Below, in pieces: positions 53,255-62,006 of a DNA stretch of 64,000 bases. Location of the stretch: assembly GCF_014699115.1 (NCBI RefSeq), contig NZ_JACXAD010000018.1, forward strand, positions 1 through 64,000, read 5' to 3'. Under the pieces are notes generated by a model. The model was not told the origin of the DNA. It did not search any database and was given only the letters and a program-made list of their open reading frames with translations. A program made the translations under genes and the position numbers. The stretch comes from Hymenobacter montanus (lineage in GTDB: Bacteria; Bacteroidota; Bacteroidia; Cytophagales; Hymenobacteraceae). Within the stretch, counting starts at the first letter, position 1. Every line of letters starts with the position of its first letter.

Positions 53255-54409
53255 TTACATTCCGGCGGATGGGGGGATGAGAACAGGTTTAATACAGTTA
53301 TCCAACTTGGCGGAAAAGATCCGATAGCCATCGGCTACTTCTTCCAGGGGCAGCCGGTGCGTAATCAGTGCTTTAGGATTGAGCACACCATTTTGCACGT
53401 GGTCGATCAGCCGTGGCAGCAGCCGCTTAACGGAAGCTTGGTTGGCTCGGATGGTAATGCCTTTGTTTACCACGTTGCCGATGGGCACGAGGTTGTCGGT
53501 AGGGCCGTACACGCCTACGATGGAAACTACCCCACCTTTCCTGACTGCGTTAATGGCCCAGTGCAGCGCCGTGGCGGAGCCAGCTTGCAAGAGCATTTTC
53601 CGGCCGGTAATGGTTTGTAAGGCGTTGCCCGCAGCTTCGGCGCCCACAGCGTCGATGCAAACGTCGGCCCCTATCCAGTCGGTAGTCTTCTTGAGAAACA
53701 CCACGGGGTCTTCCAGTTCCCGGAAATTGTAGGCTTCGCAAGAGGCGTAGTTGCGCACAAACTCCAACCGGTACTCAACGTGGTCAATCACGATGACGCG
53801 AGCCGCGCCGAACAGCCAAGCGCACCGCGCGGCCATGATGCCCACCGGGCCGGCCCCAAAAACCACCACCGTGTCGCCGGGCTGAATGCCGGCCATTTCC
53901 GCTGCCTGGTAGCCCGTGGGTACCACGTCGGTCAGCATCACGGCGTCGTCGGGATCCATGCCGGGCGGGATCACGGTGGGCCCCACGTTGGCGTAGGGCA
54001 CGCGGGCGTATTCGGCCTGCCCTCCATTATGGCCGCCGGCGGTGTGGGAGTAGCCAAAAATGCCCCCCACGGCCGTCGCTTGGGGGTTCGATTCGTGGCA
54101 GTTACCAAAAAGGCCCTGCTTGCAAAAGATGCAGCGTCCGCAAGCAATATTAAACGGGACCAGCACGTGGTCGCCCACTTTCAGCTTGGTTACTGCCGAG
54201 CCAATTTCTTCTACTACGCCGGTGAATTCGTGGCCAAAGGTCATGCCCACGCGGGTATCGGGTACGTTGCCATTGTATAGGTGCAGGTCCGAGCCGCAAA
54301 TGCAGGAACGGGTGACCCGCACAATGGCATCCTCGGGATGCTCTATCTCGGGCTTGGGTTTCTGACTAGCGCGGACCCTTTTCGGCCCCCGGAAATTCAT
54401 AGCTAGCAT
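53255..54409 (-). CDS. Zinc-dependent alcohol dehydrogenase (MDR family)
   Basis: 384 residues. Catalytic zinc ligands in CICGSDLH and GHEFTGVVEEIG, structural zinc cysteines in CGRCIFCKQGLFGNC, and NAD motif VFGAGPVGIMAARCA. The overall form with GGIFGYSHTAGGHNGGQAEY matches the glutathione-independent formaldehyde/threonine-dehydrogenase-like branch often seen in stress-related operons. Substrate not certain. First gene of a pair with the membrane hypothetical protein. Confidence 0.88.
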   Translation of the reverse strand: MLAMNFRGPKRVRASQKPKPEIEHPEDAIVRVTRSCICGSDLHLYNGNVPDTRVGMTFGHEFTGVVEEIGSAVTKLKVGDHVLVPFNIACGRCIFCKQGLFGNCHESNPQATAVGGIFGYSHTAGGHNGGQAEYARVPYANVGPTVIPPGMDPDDAVMLTDVVPTGYQAAEMAGIQPGDTVVVFGAGPVGIMAARCAWLFGAARVIVIDHVEYRLEFVRNYASCEAYNFRELEDPVVFLKKTTDWIGADVCIDAVGAEAAGNALQTITGRKMLLQAGSATALHWAINAVRKGGVVSIVGVYGPTDNLVPIGNVVNKGITIRANQASVKRLLPRLIDHVQNGVLNPKALITHRLPLEEVADGYRIFSAKLDNCIKPVLIPPSAGM

Positions 54410-55122
54410 AGGGATTCTCTTTAGTGATTAGTGGGAAAGGACCTCTAACGGTTAGCCGACTTTCTCAAGGCTGTTAGAATGGCCTCAAAGCTGGAAAAGC
54501 GCAGCATACTGTTGATAAGCTCTACTTAGCTGGTTATTTTATAGTTACTGGAACCGTTTTAATGAATAGTAATTACGTATTAATACTTGAGGTTAGCCTG
54601 ATAGGTATCAGTATAAATACTAGAGCGAATCAACTTGCCTGCAAGCTCAAGCGGAAGAAAGATTCGAAAGGTGCTAGGTTGTCGGCAGCGCAGTAGCCTG
54701 CGGGTAGAATAGTCTTGCAGTGCGGCATAGACGCCAGATGAATCTGTCACCGCTACGCGGCTATCAGCCACTTTGCCTTTTTGTGCTACCTTCTACCAAC
54801 CGGTCGCCACTACGCGGCTAGTTCCTAACCTAAACCTGAGAGTAGTGAGAAGATGGTTGGGAAGTGCTGCGGACTGATCTTCTTCGCTAGCGCGTGTTCT
54901 GGACTATGCAGGGAGCTGCGGCGGTTTTTGAATCAACCATTTTTCCTGGCCGTATTAAGCATCTGCGCTAGTGAAGCAAGTGCCCGAGCTGGCTTCTTTA
55001 CCCTCTTACCTGGTTTTCGGCGACGCGCAAGCTCTCAGTGCATAACCCGCACTAGGAACAGCATCACGTTCCCAAGTTGATTTGCCTACCCCTTTCGTAA
55101 CCCCGGTTTCGGGCAGGTAAGG
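54410..55122. other. Long intergenic region without a convincing gene
   Basis: About 0.7 kb, more AT-rich than its surroundings in the first half. Two short open frames (54580-54771 minus, 54853-55080 plus) lack family features and natural composition. A near repeat ACTACGCGGCTA / GCTACGCGGCTA occurs around 54750-54820. It may hold decayed genes that can no longer be recognised. Confidence 0.45.
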
Positions 55123-55650
55123 CTATTTCACTCCTAGCCACATCTCGGAGGCTCCGTCGGTACCGAACCGCTCCAGGTAGAGGTCGCCCCGCTGAGTGAG
55201 TTTTCTGGCTTTAACGGCGGCCAAAGCGGCGGGATAAAGCTTATTGGGAGCCAGCAAGTAGCTCACGTCAGTGAGACGGGCGACTACCACGCGCTGGCCT
55301 GCCGGCACCAAACGATAGCGGAAGCCCGAGGGGAGGGACTGGGTAGTGTCGGCCACGGCCAAGCCAATAAAGGCGGTAATGGTATCGTGCGCGGCTTCGG
55401 AGTCGTTGAGGTAGAGGTTGGCCAAGTCACCACGGAGCTGCTGCTGGGTCTGCACGTCTTTGGCTTTGCGAAACAACTGCCCAAAGGCCTCGCTGCGCAC
55501 CGAGCCGTGGTAGGGCTGCCCGGCCAGATAAACCGGAGCCGCCGTGGTTTCGAGCGTCACCCGTGGCTCCCGCATACCGCCGAGGTATACGTAAGTGCCC
55601 GCCGCGGCCAGGGTGAGCAGGATAATAGCGAGGAAGAGGTAACGGACCAT
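55123..55650 (-). CDS. Membrane-anchored protein with GyrI-like domain (tentative)
   Basis: 175 residues. An N-terminal membrane anchor (YLFLAIILLTLAAAGTYVYL) is followed by an extracytoplasmic domain whose layout (LETTAAPVYLAG, EAFGQLFRKA, HDTITAFIGLAVADT, YRLVPAGQRVVVARL) resembles GyrI/SOUL small-molecule-binding domains. 55 nt after the ABC exporter gene in the same direction, so probably cotranscribed with it. The family call is uncertain. Confidence 0.6.
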   Translation of the reverse strand: MVRYLFLAIILLTLAAAGTYVYLGGMREPRVTLETTAAPVYLAGQPYHGSVRSEAFGQLFRKAKDVQTQQQLRGDLANLYLNDSEAAHDTITAFIGLAVADTTQSLPSGFRYRLVPAGQRVVVARLTDVSYLLAPNKLYPAALAAVKARKLTQRGDLYLERFGTDGASEMWLGVK

Positions 55651-55705
55651 GTAGGTAACTGATTGTTAAGGGCAAACAATCAAGGTGAGGAGAATAAGTA
55701 GGAAG

Positions 55706-57538
55706 CTAGGACGCTTCAGGCAGCTGCTCTTGGGCAATGGGTAGCGGCTTCTCATCGCTGGCTGAGGGCTCACCAGTGACGTACTGCATGCGATAAAGCT
55801 GGGCGTAGTAGCCGTTTTCGATGCGCAGCAGCTCGTCGTGGGTACCGGTTTCCTTGATTTCGCCCCGGTCGAGAACGATAATTTTGTTGGCTTTCTGGAT
55901 GGTGCTCAGACGGTGGGCAATAACGAGCGAGGTGCGGCCTTGCATGAGCTTTTCAATAGCCGACTGAATCAGCTCTTCGGTTTCCGAGTCGACCGATGAG
56001 GTGGCTTCGTCGAGCACGATAACGCGGGGCTGGTACACCATAGCCCGCACGAAGCTGATAAGCTGGCGCTGGCCCACCGACAGGGTGGCACCCCGTTCCA
56101 TTACGGGGTAGTTGAGAGCACCCGGCAGGCGCTCGATGAAGCGCCGGGCGCCCACGAGGTCGGCCGCTGCCCAGATTTGGTCGTCGGTGATGGTTTTATT
56201 GCCGAGCGTAATGTTGTCGCGGATGGACCCGGCGAAGAGAAACACATCCTGCAGGACGATACCGATTTGGCGGCGCAGCAAGCTCAGGTCGTACTCGCGC
56301 AGGTCGCGGCCATCGATGCAGATGCTGCCTTCCTGGATGTCGTAGAAACGGCTCAGCAAGTTGATGATACTGGTTTTACCCGCCCCAGTAGCGCCCACGA
56401 AGGCAATGGTCTGGCCCGGCTGCACGTGGAAGCTGATATCCTTAAGCACCCACTCGGGCTCGTTGTAAGCAAATTTGACGTGCTTGAACTCGACGTCGCC
56501 GCGTAGCTCGGCGGGGGCGTAGGTGCCGGTGGTAGCTACCAACTCTCTGTTGTCAAGCAGCTTCAGCAGACGCTCGGTGCTTACCAGGCCCAGCTGCAGG
56601 GTGTTAAACCGGTCGGCAATCTGGCGAATGGGGCGGAAAAACAGCGCGTTGTACATGATAAACGCAACCAGGGCCCCCTTGGAAATCGTGCCTTCAATCT
56701 GCCCTTGGGCCGCGTACCACACCAGCAGACCTACCCCAATGGCCCCCAGCACCTCGGCCACCGGAAAATAAATGCTGTAGTACAGCACCGAGCGGATGTT
56801 GGCCGCCGTGTGTTCCTTGTTGATGGCTTCGAACTTGCGAAACTCCCGCTCCTCGTTGTTGAAAATCTGAACCACGTTCATCCCTGTCAGGTGCTCCTGC
56901 ACGAAGGAGTTGAGCTTGGCCACGGCGGTGCGCACGTCTTGAAACGAAGCTTTCACCTTCTCCTTAAACACGTACGTGGAGAAGAGCAGGGGCGGAATCA
57001 CCGACAAGCTCACCAGCGTCAGCCGCCAGTCGATGTAAAACATGAACGCCATGATAAAGAGCAGCTGCAGGATATCACCCGCCATGGCGGCCAGGCCTTC
57101 GCTGAATACATCGGACAAGGTTTCGACATCGGAAATATTCCGCGTGACCAGCACCCCGATGGGCGTGCGGTCGAAGAAGCTCAGCTTGAGGCCCAGTAGG
57201 TGGCGGTAGAGGTCAGTGCGGATATCGCGGACGATGTATTGGCCCAGCCAGCCGCCGTAGTACGTCTGCAAATAGCTCACGCCGGCGTGCCCCACCAGCA
57301 GCACCAGCAGCAGCAGAAACATGGTATTGAGGCCCCTCACGTCGCCCTGTTCGATGCTTACATCGACCATGCGCTGAATAAGAAATGGTCGTAGCGTGCC
57401 GAGCACGGCGGTAGCCACCGTAAGCACAATCAGGCCAATGAACACGCGCCGGTAAGGGCGCACGTAGGCCAGCAGCCGGCGCAATACGGCCCAGTCGAAC
57501 ACCTGGCCGGTTTTAGTAGCGGAAGTAGTAGGGTCCAT
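55706..57538 (-). CDS. ABC exporter, MsbA-like, fused membrane and ATPase domains
   Basis: 610 residues. Six membrane helices with RTPIGVLVTRNISDVETLSD as coupling helix. ATPase domain: Walker A GATGAGKTS (~405), Q-loop VLQDVFLFAG, signature LSVGQRQLISFVRAM (SVGQ in place of SGGQ), Walker B VIVLDEATSSVDS with catalytic Glu, H-loop IAHR. Lipid or drug export is likely. It is a separate gene from the exporter at 49618; the two could form a heterodimer, since one has Asp and the other Glu at the catalytic position, but they are not adjacent. Confidence 0.9.
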   Translation of the reverse strand: MDPTTSATKTGQVFDWAVLRRLLAYVRPYRRVFIGLIVLTVATAVLGTLRPFLIQRMVDVSIEQGDVRGLNTMFLLLLVLLVGHAGVSYLQTYYGGWLGQYIVRDIRTDLYRHLLGLKLSFFDRTPIGVLVTRNISDVETLSDVFSEGLAAMAGDILQLLFIMAFMFYIDWRLTLVSLSVIPPLLFSTYVFKEKVKASFQDVRTAVAKLNSFVQEHLTGMNVVQIFNNEEREFRKFEAINKEHTAANIRSVLYYSIYFPVAEVLGAIGVGLLVWYAAQGQIEGTISKGALVAFIMYNALFFRPIRQIADRFNTLQLGLVSTERLLKLLDNRELVATTGTYAPAELRGDVEFKHVKFAYNEPEWVLKDISFHVQPGQTIAFVGATGAGKTSIINLLSRFYDIQEGSICIDGRDLREYDLSLLRRQIGIVLQDVFLFAGSIRDNITLGNKTITDDQIWAAADLVGARRFIERLPGALNYPVMERGATLSVGQRQLISFVRAMVYQPRVIVLDEATSSVDSETEELIQSAIEKLMQGRTSLVIAHRLSTIQKANKIIVLDRGEIKETGTHDELLRIENGYYAQLYRMQYVTGEPSASDEKPLPIAQEQLPEAS

Positions 57539-57601
57539 AAGTCAAGCAAAGGTCGGAGGTAAACAGCGTAAGCCTCCGAAAGGTGTACCGTGAGGAGTTG
57601 C

Positions 57602-57723
57602 TAGAGCGGTTCTCAAGTCCGTATACCGTTTTTTAGGAATTAAAAATTAAAAATGAAGAATTAAAAATCTGTTGGTCAATTTCTTAATTCTTCATTTTTA
57701 ATTCCTATGCGAAAACTGCTCTA
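57602..57723. mobile_element. MITE-like inverted-repeat element, copy 2
   Basis: A 122-bp AT-rich element in opposite orientation to the copy at 34115-34218. It is bounded by TAGAGCGGTTCTC and GAAAACTGCTCTA and contains tandem AATTAAAAAT-type segments. The ~18-bp length difference comes from these internal A/T-rich repeats. Confidence 0.75.
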
Positions 57724-57778
57724 ATAAATCCCCGGCTTCCGACCTACTTAGCCACGAGGCCCGGGTTAGGCCGCCCGC

Positions 57779-58534
57779 TTACTCCGGCACTATGCCGGGG
57801 CCGTATTCCACCTTGCTCAAGAACAGGCCCCGCGCCGGGGCCGCTCCGCTCGCATCAACGCGCCGCTGCGCCCAGAGCAACTCCTGAAAGGCCCGGGGCG
57901 ACAGCTTGCCCCAGCCCACGTCGAGCAGCGTGCCAACCACCAGCCGGACCATGCCCCGCACGAAGCGGTTGGCCCGGATGCGGAACACCACCCCGCCCGG
58001 CCCGGCCTGATGCCAGCCCGCTTCGTAGCAGTAGCACACGTAATGGTTTTCGCCGCCCTTCACCTTGGAGAAAGAGGTGAAGTCGAACTGCCCAATCAGG
58101 TAGCTGGCGGCCTCATTCATCTGCTCCACGTCGAGCGGCCGGTCGAGGTACAGGGCGTGGTCGCGCCGAAACGGGTCGGGCTGGGTTGCTACCACGTAAT
58201 CGTACGTTCGCTCTTCAGCTGAGAAACGGGCGTGCACGCTGTCGGCTACGGGATGGATGCGCAGGGCGGCCACATCGGGGGGGAGCGCCCGGCGCAGGCG
58301 GTAGAGTAGCACGTTCAGCGTCATCCCCGCCGGTAGCTCGGCATCGAAATGGGCTACCTGGTGGCTGGCGTGCACACCCGTGTCGGTGCGCCCGCTGCCC
58401 AGCGAGTGAATGGGCTGGCGCAGCACCTGCGACAGGCAGCGGTCCAGCTCCGCCTGCACGGTGAGGGTATTGGGCTGCACCTGCCAGCCGTGGTAGCGCG
58501 TGCCGTCGTAGGCGCAGTGGAGGAAGTAGCGCAT
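57779..58534 (-). CDS. truA: tRNA pseudouridine(38-40) synthase
   Basis: 251 residues from the ATG at 58534 (MRYFLHCAYDGTRYHGWQ). LGSGRTDTGVHASHQVAHF contains the catalytic Asp; FTSFSKVKGG and ANRFVRGMVRLVVGTLLDVG are typical of TruA. It makes pseudouridines in the anticodon arm of many tRNAs. 14 nt after the GNAT gene, in one unit with the thiolase gene. Confidence 0.95.
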   Translation of the reverse strand: MRYFLHCAYDGTRYHGWQVQPNTLTVQAELDRCLSQVLRQPIHSLGSGRTDTGVHASHQVAHFDAELPAGMTLNVLLYRLRRALPPDVAALRIHPVADSVHARFSAEERTYDYVVATQPDPFRRDHALYLDRPLDVEQMNEAASYLIGQFDFTSFSKVKGGENHYVCYCYEAGWHQAGPGGVVFRIRANRFVRGMVRLVVGTLLDVGWGKLSPRAFQELLWAQRRVDASGAAPARGLFLSKVEYGPGIVPE

Positions 58535-58548
58535 CGAAAGAGGAAAAG

Positions 58549-59076
58549 TCAACGCACCAGCGCGTAAAGCAGCCCATCAATGGTCTGGCCATCTTTGGTA
58601 ATGGCTTGCCGCAGGCGCGCTTCAAAGGCAAACCCGGCTTTCTTGAGTACGCGTCCCGAAACAGCGTTATGGTCAAATACCAGGGCGTAAATCCGGGCCA
58701 AGTCGTGCTGAGTGAAGCCGTAGGCAGCCAGGACGCGCACCGCGGCCGAGGCAATTCCCCGGCCCCAGTGCGCCCGCCCCAGCCAATAGCCGATTTCGGC
58801 CGAGCGGCGGCTGACGTCCTGCTTAAACAGCAGGCTGATGCTGCCGATGGCTTCGCCGCCGGCCTCCACGCATAAGTGCAGGTCTTGTCGGCCCGCCTCA
58901 CTGTTCACGAACGCGATGTAGCCTTCGGCATCAGCCAGGGAATAGGGGTGCGGAAACCGGTCGCGCAGGTTCTGCCAGATGCCACGGTCGTTGGCATGGT
59001 GCGCCAGCGCGGCCGCATCGGCCGGCGCAAAGGGTCGAAGCAAGGCGTCTACATCGGGCAGCGGCAGCACCGGCAT
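58549..59076 (-). CDS. GNAT family N-acetyltransferase
   Basis: 175 residues. RimJ/RimL-type features: LLRPFAPADAAALAHHAND, IGSISLLFK, AEIGYWLGRAHWGRGIASAAVRVLAAYGF with the acetyl-CoA-binding GRGIAS loop, and ALVFDHNAVSGRVLKKAGF. It transfers acetyl to an amine, protein or small molecule; the target is unknown. It lies 18 nt after the thiolase gene and 14 nt before truA. Confidence 0.9.
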   Translation of the reverse strand: MPVLPLPDVDALLRPFAPADAAALAHHANDRGIWQNLRDRFPHPYSLADAEGYIAFVNSEAGRQDLHLCVEAGGEAIGSISLLFKQDVSRRSAEIGYWLGRAHWGRGIASAAVRVLAAYGFTQHDLARIYALVFDHNAVSGRVLKKAGFAFEARLRQAITKDGQTIDGLLYALVR

Positions 59077-59094
59077 GGGCCAACGGGGTTGAGG

Positions 59095-60297
59095 CTATAG
59101 CTTTTCGTAAATCACGGCCGCGCCCTGGCCGACGCCGACGCACATGGTGGCCAAACCGTAACGGGCACCCTCGCGGCGCTGCATCTCGTGCAGCAGAGTG
59201 GCCGTGATGCGCGCCCCCGAGCTCCCCAGCGGATGGCCCATCGCAATGGAGCCCCCGTTCACGTTCACCTTGGCGGGGTCGAGCTGCAACTCGCGGATGC
59301 AGGCAATGCTCTGCGCCGCGAAGGCCTCATTTAGCTCAATCAGGTCGATGTCGGCTATGCTCAGCCCGGCGCGTTCGAGCACCTTGCGAGTGGCTGGAAT
59401 AGGCCCGAGGCCCATCACCGAAGGGTCGACGCCAGCTACCGCCGAGGCCACTACCCGCGCTAGTGGCTTCAGTTGGTAGCGGGCCAGCGCCTCCTCATTT
59501 ACCAGGAGCACGGCCGCGGCGCCGTCGTTGATGCCCGCCGAGTTACCGGCCGTCACGGTGCCGCCCTCGGGTTGGAAGGCGGGCTTGAGGGTGGCTAGCT
59601 TTTCGAGAGAAGAAAAACGGGGCTGCTCGTCGGCGTCGAACAAGGCCGTGTCGCCTTTGGGCTGGGGAATGAACACGGGGACAATCTCCTTGCGAAACCG
59701 TCCTTTCTCCAGCGCCCGGGCGTATTTACGCTGGCTTTCAAAGGCAAAGGCGTCCTGCTCTTCGCGGCTAACGCCGTACTGCCGGGCCACGTTCTCGGCC
59801 GTTTGGCCCATGGCAAAGGGGTAGTGCAGCTTGCTCAAGCGGGGGTTCACGAAGCGCCAGCCCAGCGTGGTATCGTGCGCGGTTAGCTCCCGGCCGAAGG
59901 CCGACTCCGACTTGGCCATCACGAAGGGGGCGCGAGTCATACTTTCGGCCCCGCCGGCCAGGTACACATCGCCTTCGCCGCACTTAATGGCCCGGGCCGC
60001 GTCCATAATGCTTTGCAGGCCCGAGGCGCAAAGGCGGTTAACGGTGTTGCCGGGCACTGTGGTGGGCAGCCCTGCCAGCAGCGCGGCCATGCGGGCCACG
60101 TTGCGGTTGTCTTCGCCGGCCTGGTTAGCAGCACCTATGATGACGTCCTCCACGGCACCTTTATCGAGGGAGGGATTGCGGCGCAGGAGCTCCCGGAGGA
60201 CGTGGGCGGCCAAATCATCGGGCCGGACGCTGCTCAGAGCGCCGGCAAATTTTCCAATCGGGGTACGCACCGCGTCCACGATATAAGCAGTTGGCAT
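59095..60297 (-). CDS. Acetyl-CoA C-acyltransferase (thiolase)
   Basis: 400 residues from the ATG at 60297 (MPTAYIVDAVRTPIGKFAG). NRLCASGLQSIMDAAR holds the acylated Cys; INDGAAAVLL, NEAFAAQSIACI (NEAF) and GHPLGSSGARI (His), and CVGVGQGAAVIYE (second Cys) complete the active site. It cleaves 3-ketoacyl-CoA, as in fatty acid or aromatic degradation. The 86 nt to the divergent DUF4293 gene carry the hairpin described separately. Confidence 0.94.
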   Translation of the reverse strand: MPTAYIVDAVRTPIGKFAGALSSVRPDDLAAHVLRELLRRNPSLDKGAVEDVIIGAANQAGEDNRNVARMAALLAGLPTTVPGNTVNRLCASGLQSIMDAARAIKCGEGDVYLAGGAESMTRAPFVMAKSESAFGRELTAHDTTLGWRFVNPRLSKLHYPFAMGQTAENVARQYGVSREEQDAFAFESQRKYARALEKGRFRKEIVPVFIPQPKGDTALFDADEQPRFSSLEKLATLKPAFQPEGGTVTAGNSAGINDGAAAVLLVNEEALARYQLKPLARVVASAVAGVDPSVMGLGPIPATRKVLERAGLSIADIDLIELNEAFAAQSIACIRELQLDPAKVNVNGGSIAMGHPLGSSGARITATLLHEMQRREGARYGLATMCVGVGQGAAVIYEKL

Positions 60298-60333
60298 TGG
60301 GGATATCAATAGCGACGCAAGCGCCGGATGAAC

Positions 60334-60373
60334 TAAATTTGTGGCCCCGGCACAAGTGCGGGGCTTTTTTATT
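60334..60373 (+). promoter_or_regulatory. Promoter box with terminator-like hairpin before the DUF4293 gene
   Basis: TAAATTTG (60334-60341) fits the -7 consensus. It is followed by a strong stem (GCCCC, bulge G, GCAC, loop AA, GTGC, GGGGC; 60344-60364) and TTTTTTATT, then the ATG at 60384. The flanking genes are divergent, so the hairpin cannot be the ordinary terminator of an upstream gene. Confidence 0.55.
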
Positions 60374-60383
60374 AACAACAAAG

Positions 60384-60857
60384 ATGATACAAAGAATCCA
60401 AAGCGTGTTTTTACTGTTGCTGGCGCTGGCGATGCTCAGTGCGTTAATTTTGCCCCTGTGGTATAAAATCGACGCGCTCACCAACCAAGAGCTTACCCTC
60501 ACCGCCTTTGGCTTCCAGGCCAAAGGGTTGCAGCTTCCGGGCACTACCGGCCCCGTTTGGATTATTGGCGCCCTGGCGTTGACGTCGGCGGCCGTGGCGG
60601 TTTACGAAATTTTTCAGTTCCGCAGCCGCATGAAGCAATTGCTGCTGGGCTCGGTAAACCTGCTGCTCATCACCGCCACGCTAGGAGCCGCATTTTACTT
60701 TTCCAGCAAAGGCGAGCAACTGCTCAACATGAAGCTGGAAGGTAAAGCCCAGGCCGGCTTCTACCTGCCCACCTTGGCACTGCTCCTCAACTTGCTGGCT
60801 AACCGCTTCATCCGCCGCGATGAGCAGCTGGTACGGAGCGCCGACCGCCTGCGGTAG
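60384..60857 (+). CDS. DUF4293 family membrane protein
   Basis: 157 residues from the ATG at 60384 (MIQRIQSVFLLLLALAM), the conserved DUF4293 N-terminus. Four membrane helices (about residues 8-26, 52-70, 78-98 and 118-138) with a short periplasmic loop after the first and a basic C-terminal tail. Function unknown; common in Bacteroidota. Confidence 0.9.
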   Translation: MIQRIQSVFLLLLALAMLSALILPLWYKIDALTNQELTLTAFGFQAKGLQLPGTTGPVWIIGALALTSAAVAVYEIFQFRSRMKQLLLGSVNLLLITATLGAAFYFSSKGEQLLNMKLEGKAQAGFYLPTLALLLNLLANRFIRRDEQLVRSADRLR

Positions 60858-60892
60858 TTGCCTGGCCACTAAGGCTGTGTAGTCGGTTCCCG

Positions 60893-60954
60893 GACGCCAC
60901 CCACAAACAAGGGCCGCTGTAGTACTACAGCGGCCCTTGTTTGTGGGTGGCGTC
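60893..60954. terminator. 31-bp perfect palindrome between convergent genes
   Basis: 62 bp form a perfect palindrome centred at 60923/60924 with no unpaired loop beyond the few bases needed to turn. It lies between the DUF4293 gene (plus) and the DUF4476 gene (minus) and would block transcription from both sides. There is no T-run. Confidence 0.6.
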
Positions 60955-60966
60955 TATGCAGCGGAA

Positions 60967-61824
60967 TCACTTCTGCGCAGGTGCGCCGATGGCCTGCTGC
61001 ACTTCCTGCTGACTGGAAGCCGAGCTAAATGCCTCGTAGACCCGGTAAAAATTCTGCTGGTCAACTACGTGGGGATAAGCAAATTTAGCCAGCTCCACCC
61101 GCGAGGCCTCAAAGTTCAGGCTACGCAGCAGGCGTTTCAAGTCATCAGCCTGAATGCTGCTTTGGCTCAGGGCCTCTTTGGCCATGCTCAGCTTGCTGGC
61201 TTCGAATGGCCGCTGTTGGACGGCTTGCACCAGGGCGTCTACGTCTTGGGGCTCCATGATGCGGTCGTCGAGGGCTGAATCCGAGTAGGAGCCTCTATCA
61301 CCGAGGGCCTCGTCATAGCTATCCGGGTCGTTGGGGCGGCTGTTGTAGTCGTTATAGTCGTTGTTAGAAGGGTTGCTGTCGTAGGGCGAGCGGTGGTCGC
61401 CGTAGCCTCCTTGGTTGTAAGGGACGGGGCGGTTGTTGTAGCGGCCGGAGCCATTTCCGTAGCCGCGCCCCTGGCCGTAGAGGGCCACTGCGCCGACTTG
61501 CCGTAAGTAGAGCGGGCGGCCCGGGCGGGTAACCAGCACGAAGGAGGTTTCGAGCCCCGGCTCCAGCCAGACGCGGCTCCGAAAGCGTACCGCCCTGCCG
61601 TAAGGTGTCGGAACCGTGAAGTCGGCCCAGTGGGCACCGGGGGCCAACCGGTTCACGTGCACCTGCCGGGCCACGCCCCGGGTTAGGGGCCGCCCATCGA
61701 GGGCGAGGCTAAACGGCACGCCGCGCTCCGAAGCGAAGTTGAGGGCTGCCGGAGGCGGATAAGCGAGGGCGGGAGCCACGGCGGTGAACAAACCCACCAG
61801 AGCCAGAAGTAGAGCCTTTTTCAT
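60967..61824 (-). CDS. DUF4476 domain protein, exported
   Basis: 285 residues. Signal peptide (MKKALLLALVGLFTAVAPALA), then a small beta domain (FSLALDGRPLTRG ... VHVNRLAPGAHWADFTV), a Gly/Tyr/Asn/Asp-rich linker with tandem YNDYNSRPND-type segments, and the C-terminal DUF4476 helical domain (~190-280: DVDALVQAVQQRPFEASKL, IQADDLKRLLRSLNFEASRVELAKF). Periplasmic; function unknown. Confidence 0.9.
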   Translation of the reverse strand: MKKALLLALVGLFTAVAPALAYPPPAALNFASERGVPFSLALDGRPLTRGVARQVHVNRLAPGAHWADFTVPTPYGRAVRFRSRVWLEPGLETSFVLVTRPGRPLYLRQVGAVALYGQGRGYGNGSGRYNNRPVPYNQGGYGDHRSPYDSNPSNNDYNDYNSRPNDPDSYDEALGDRGSYSDSALDDRIMEPQDVDALVQAVQQRPFEASKLSMAKEALSQSSIQADDLKRLLRSLNFEASRVELAKFAYPHVVDQQNFYRVYEAFSSASSQQEVQQAIGAPAQK

Positions 61825-61954
61825 GACAGTGAGATAATAATATCAACCATCCAGTCAGTTGATGATTGGACTATTTTCAAAAGGTATGCCAGGTTCCGAA
61901 CCAGCTCGCAGCAGGCCCTCCTGATCCTGCCGGGCCGTTGGAGTATCCCACCAA

Positions 61955-61988
61955 AAAAGCCCCCGCAAGTTGTGTTGCGGGGGCTTTT
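61955..61988. terminator. Intrinsic terminator of the OmpA-family gene
   Basis: AAAAGCCCCCGCAA paired with TTGCGGGGGCTTTT around a 6-nt loop, 18 nt past the stop codon at 62007. Confidence 0.92.
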
Positions 61989-62006
61989 ACTGGAAGGAAG
62001 GGCCTG

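Noticed and set aside
54580..54771. 63-codon frame in the long gap upstream of the alcohol dehydrogenase
   Set aside because: No homology recognised, no promoter, and the region lacks codon bias; it could still be a relic.
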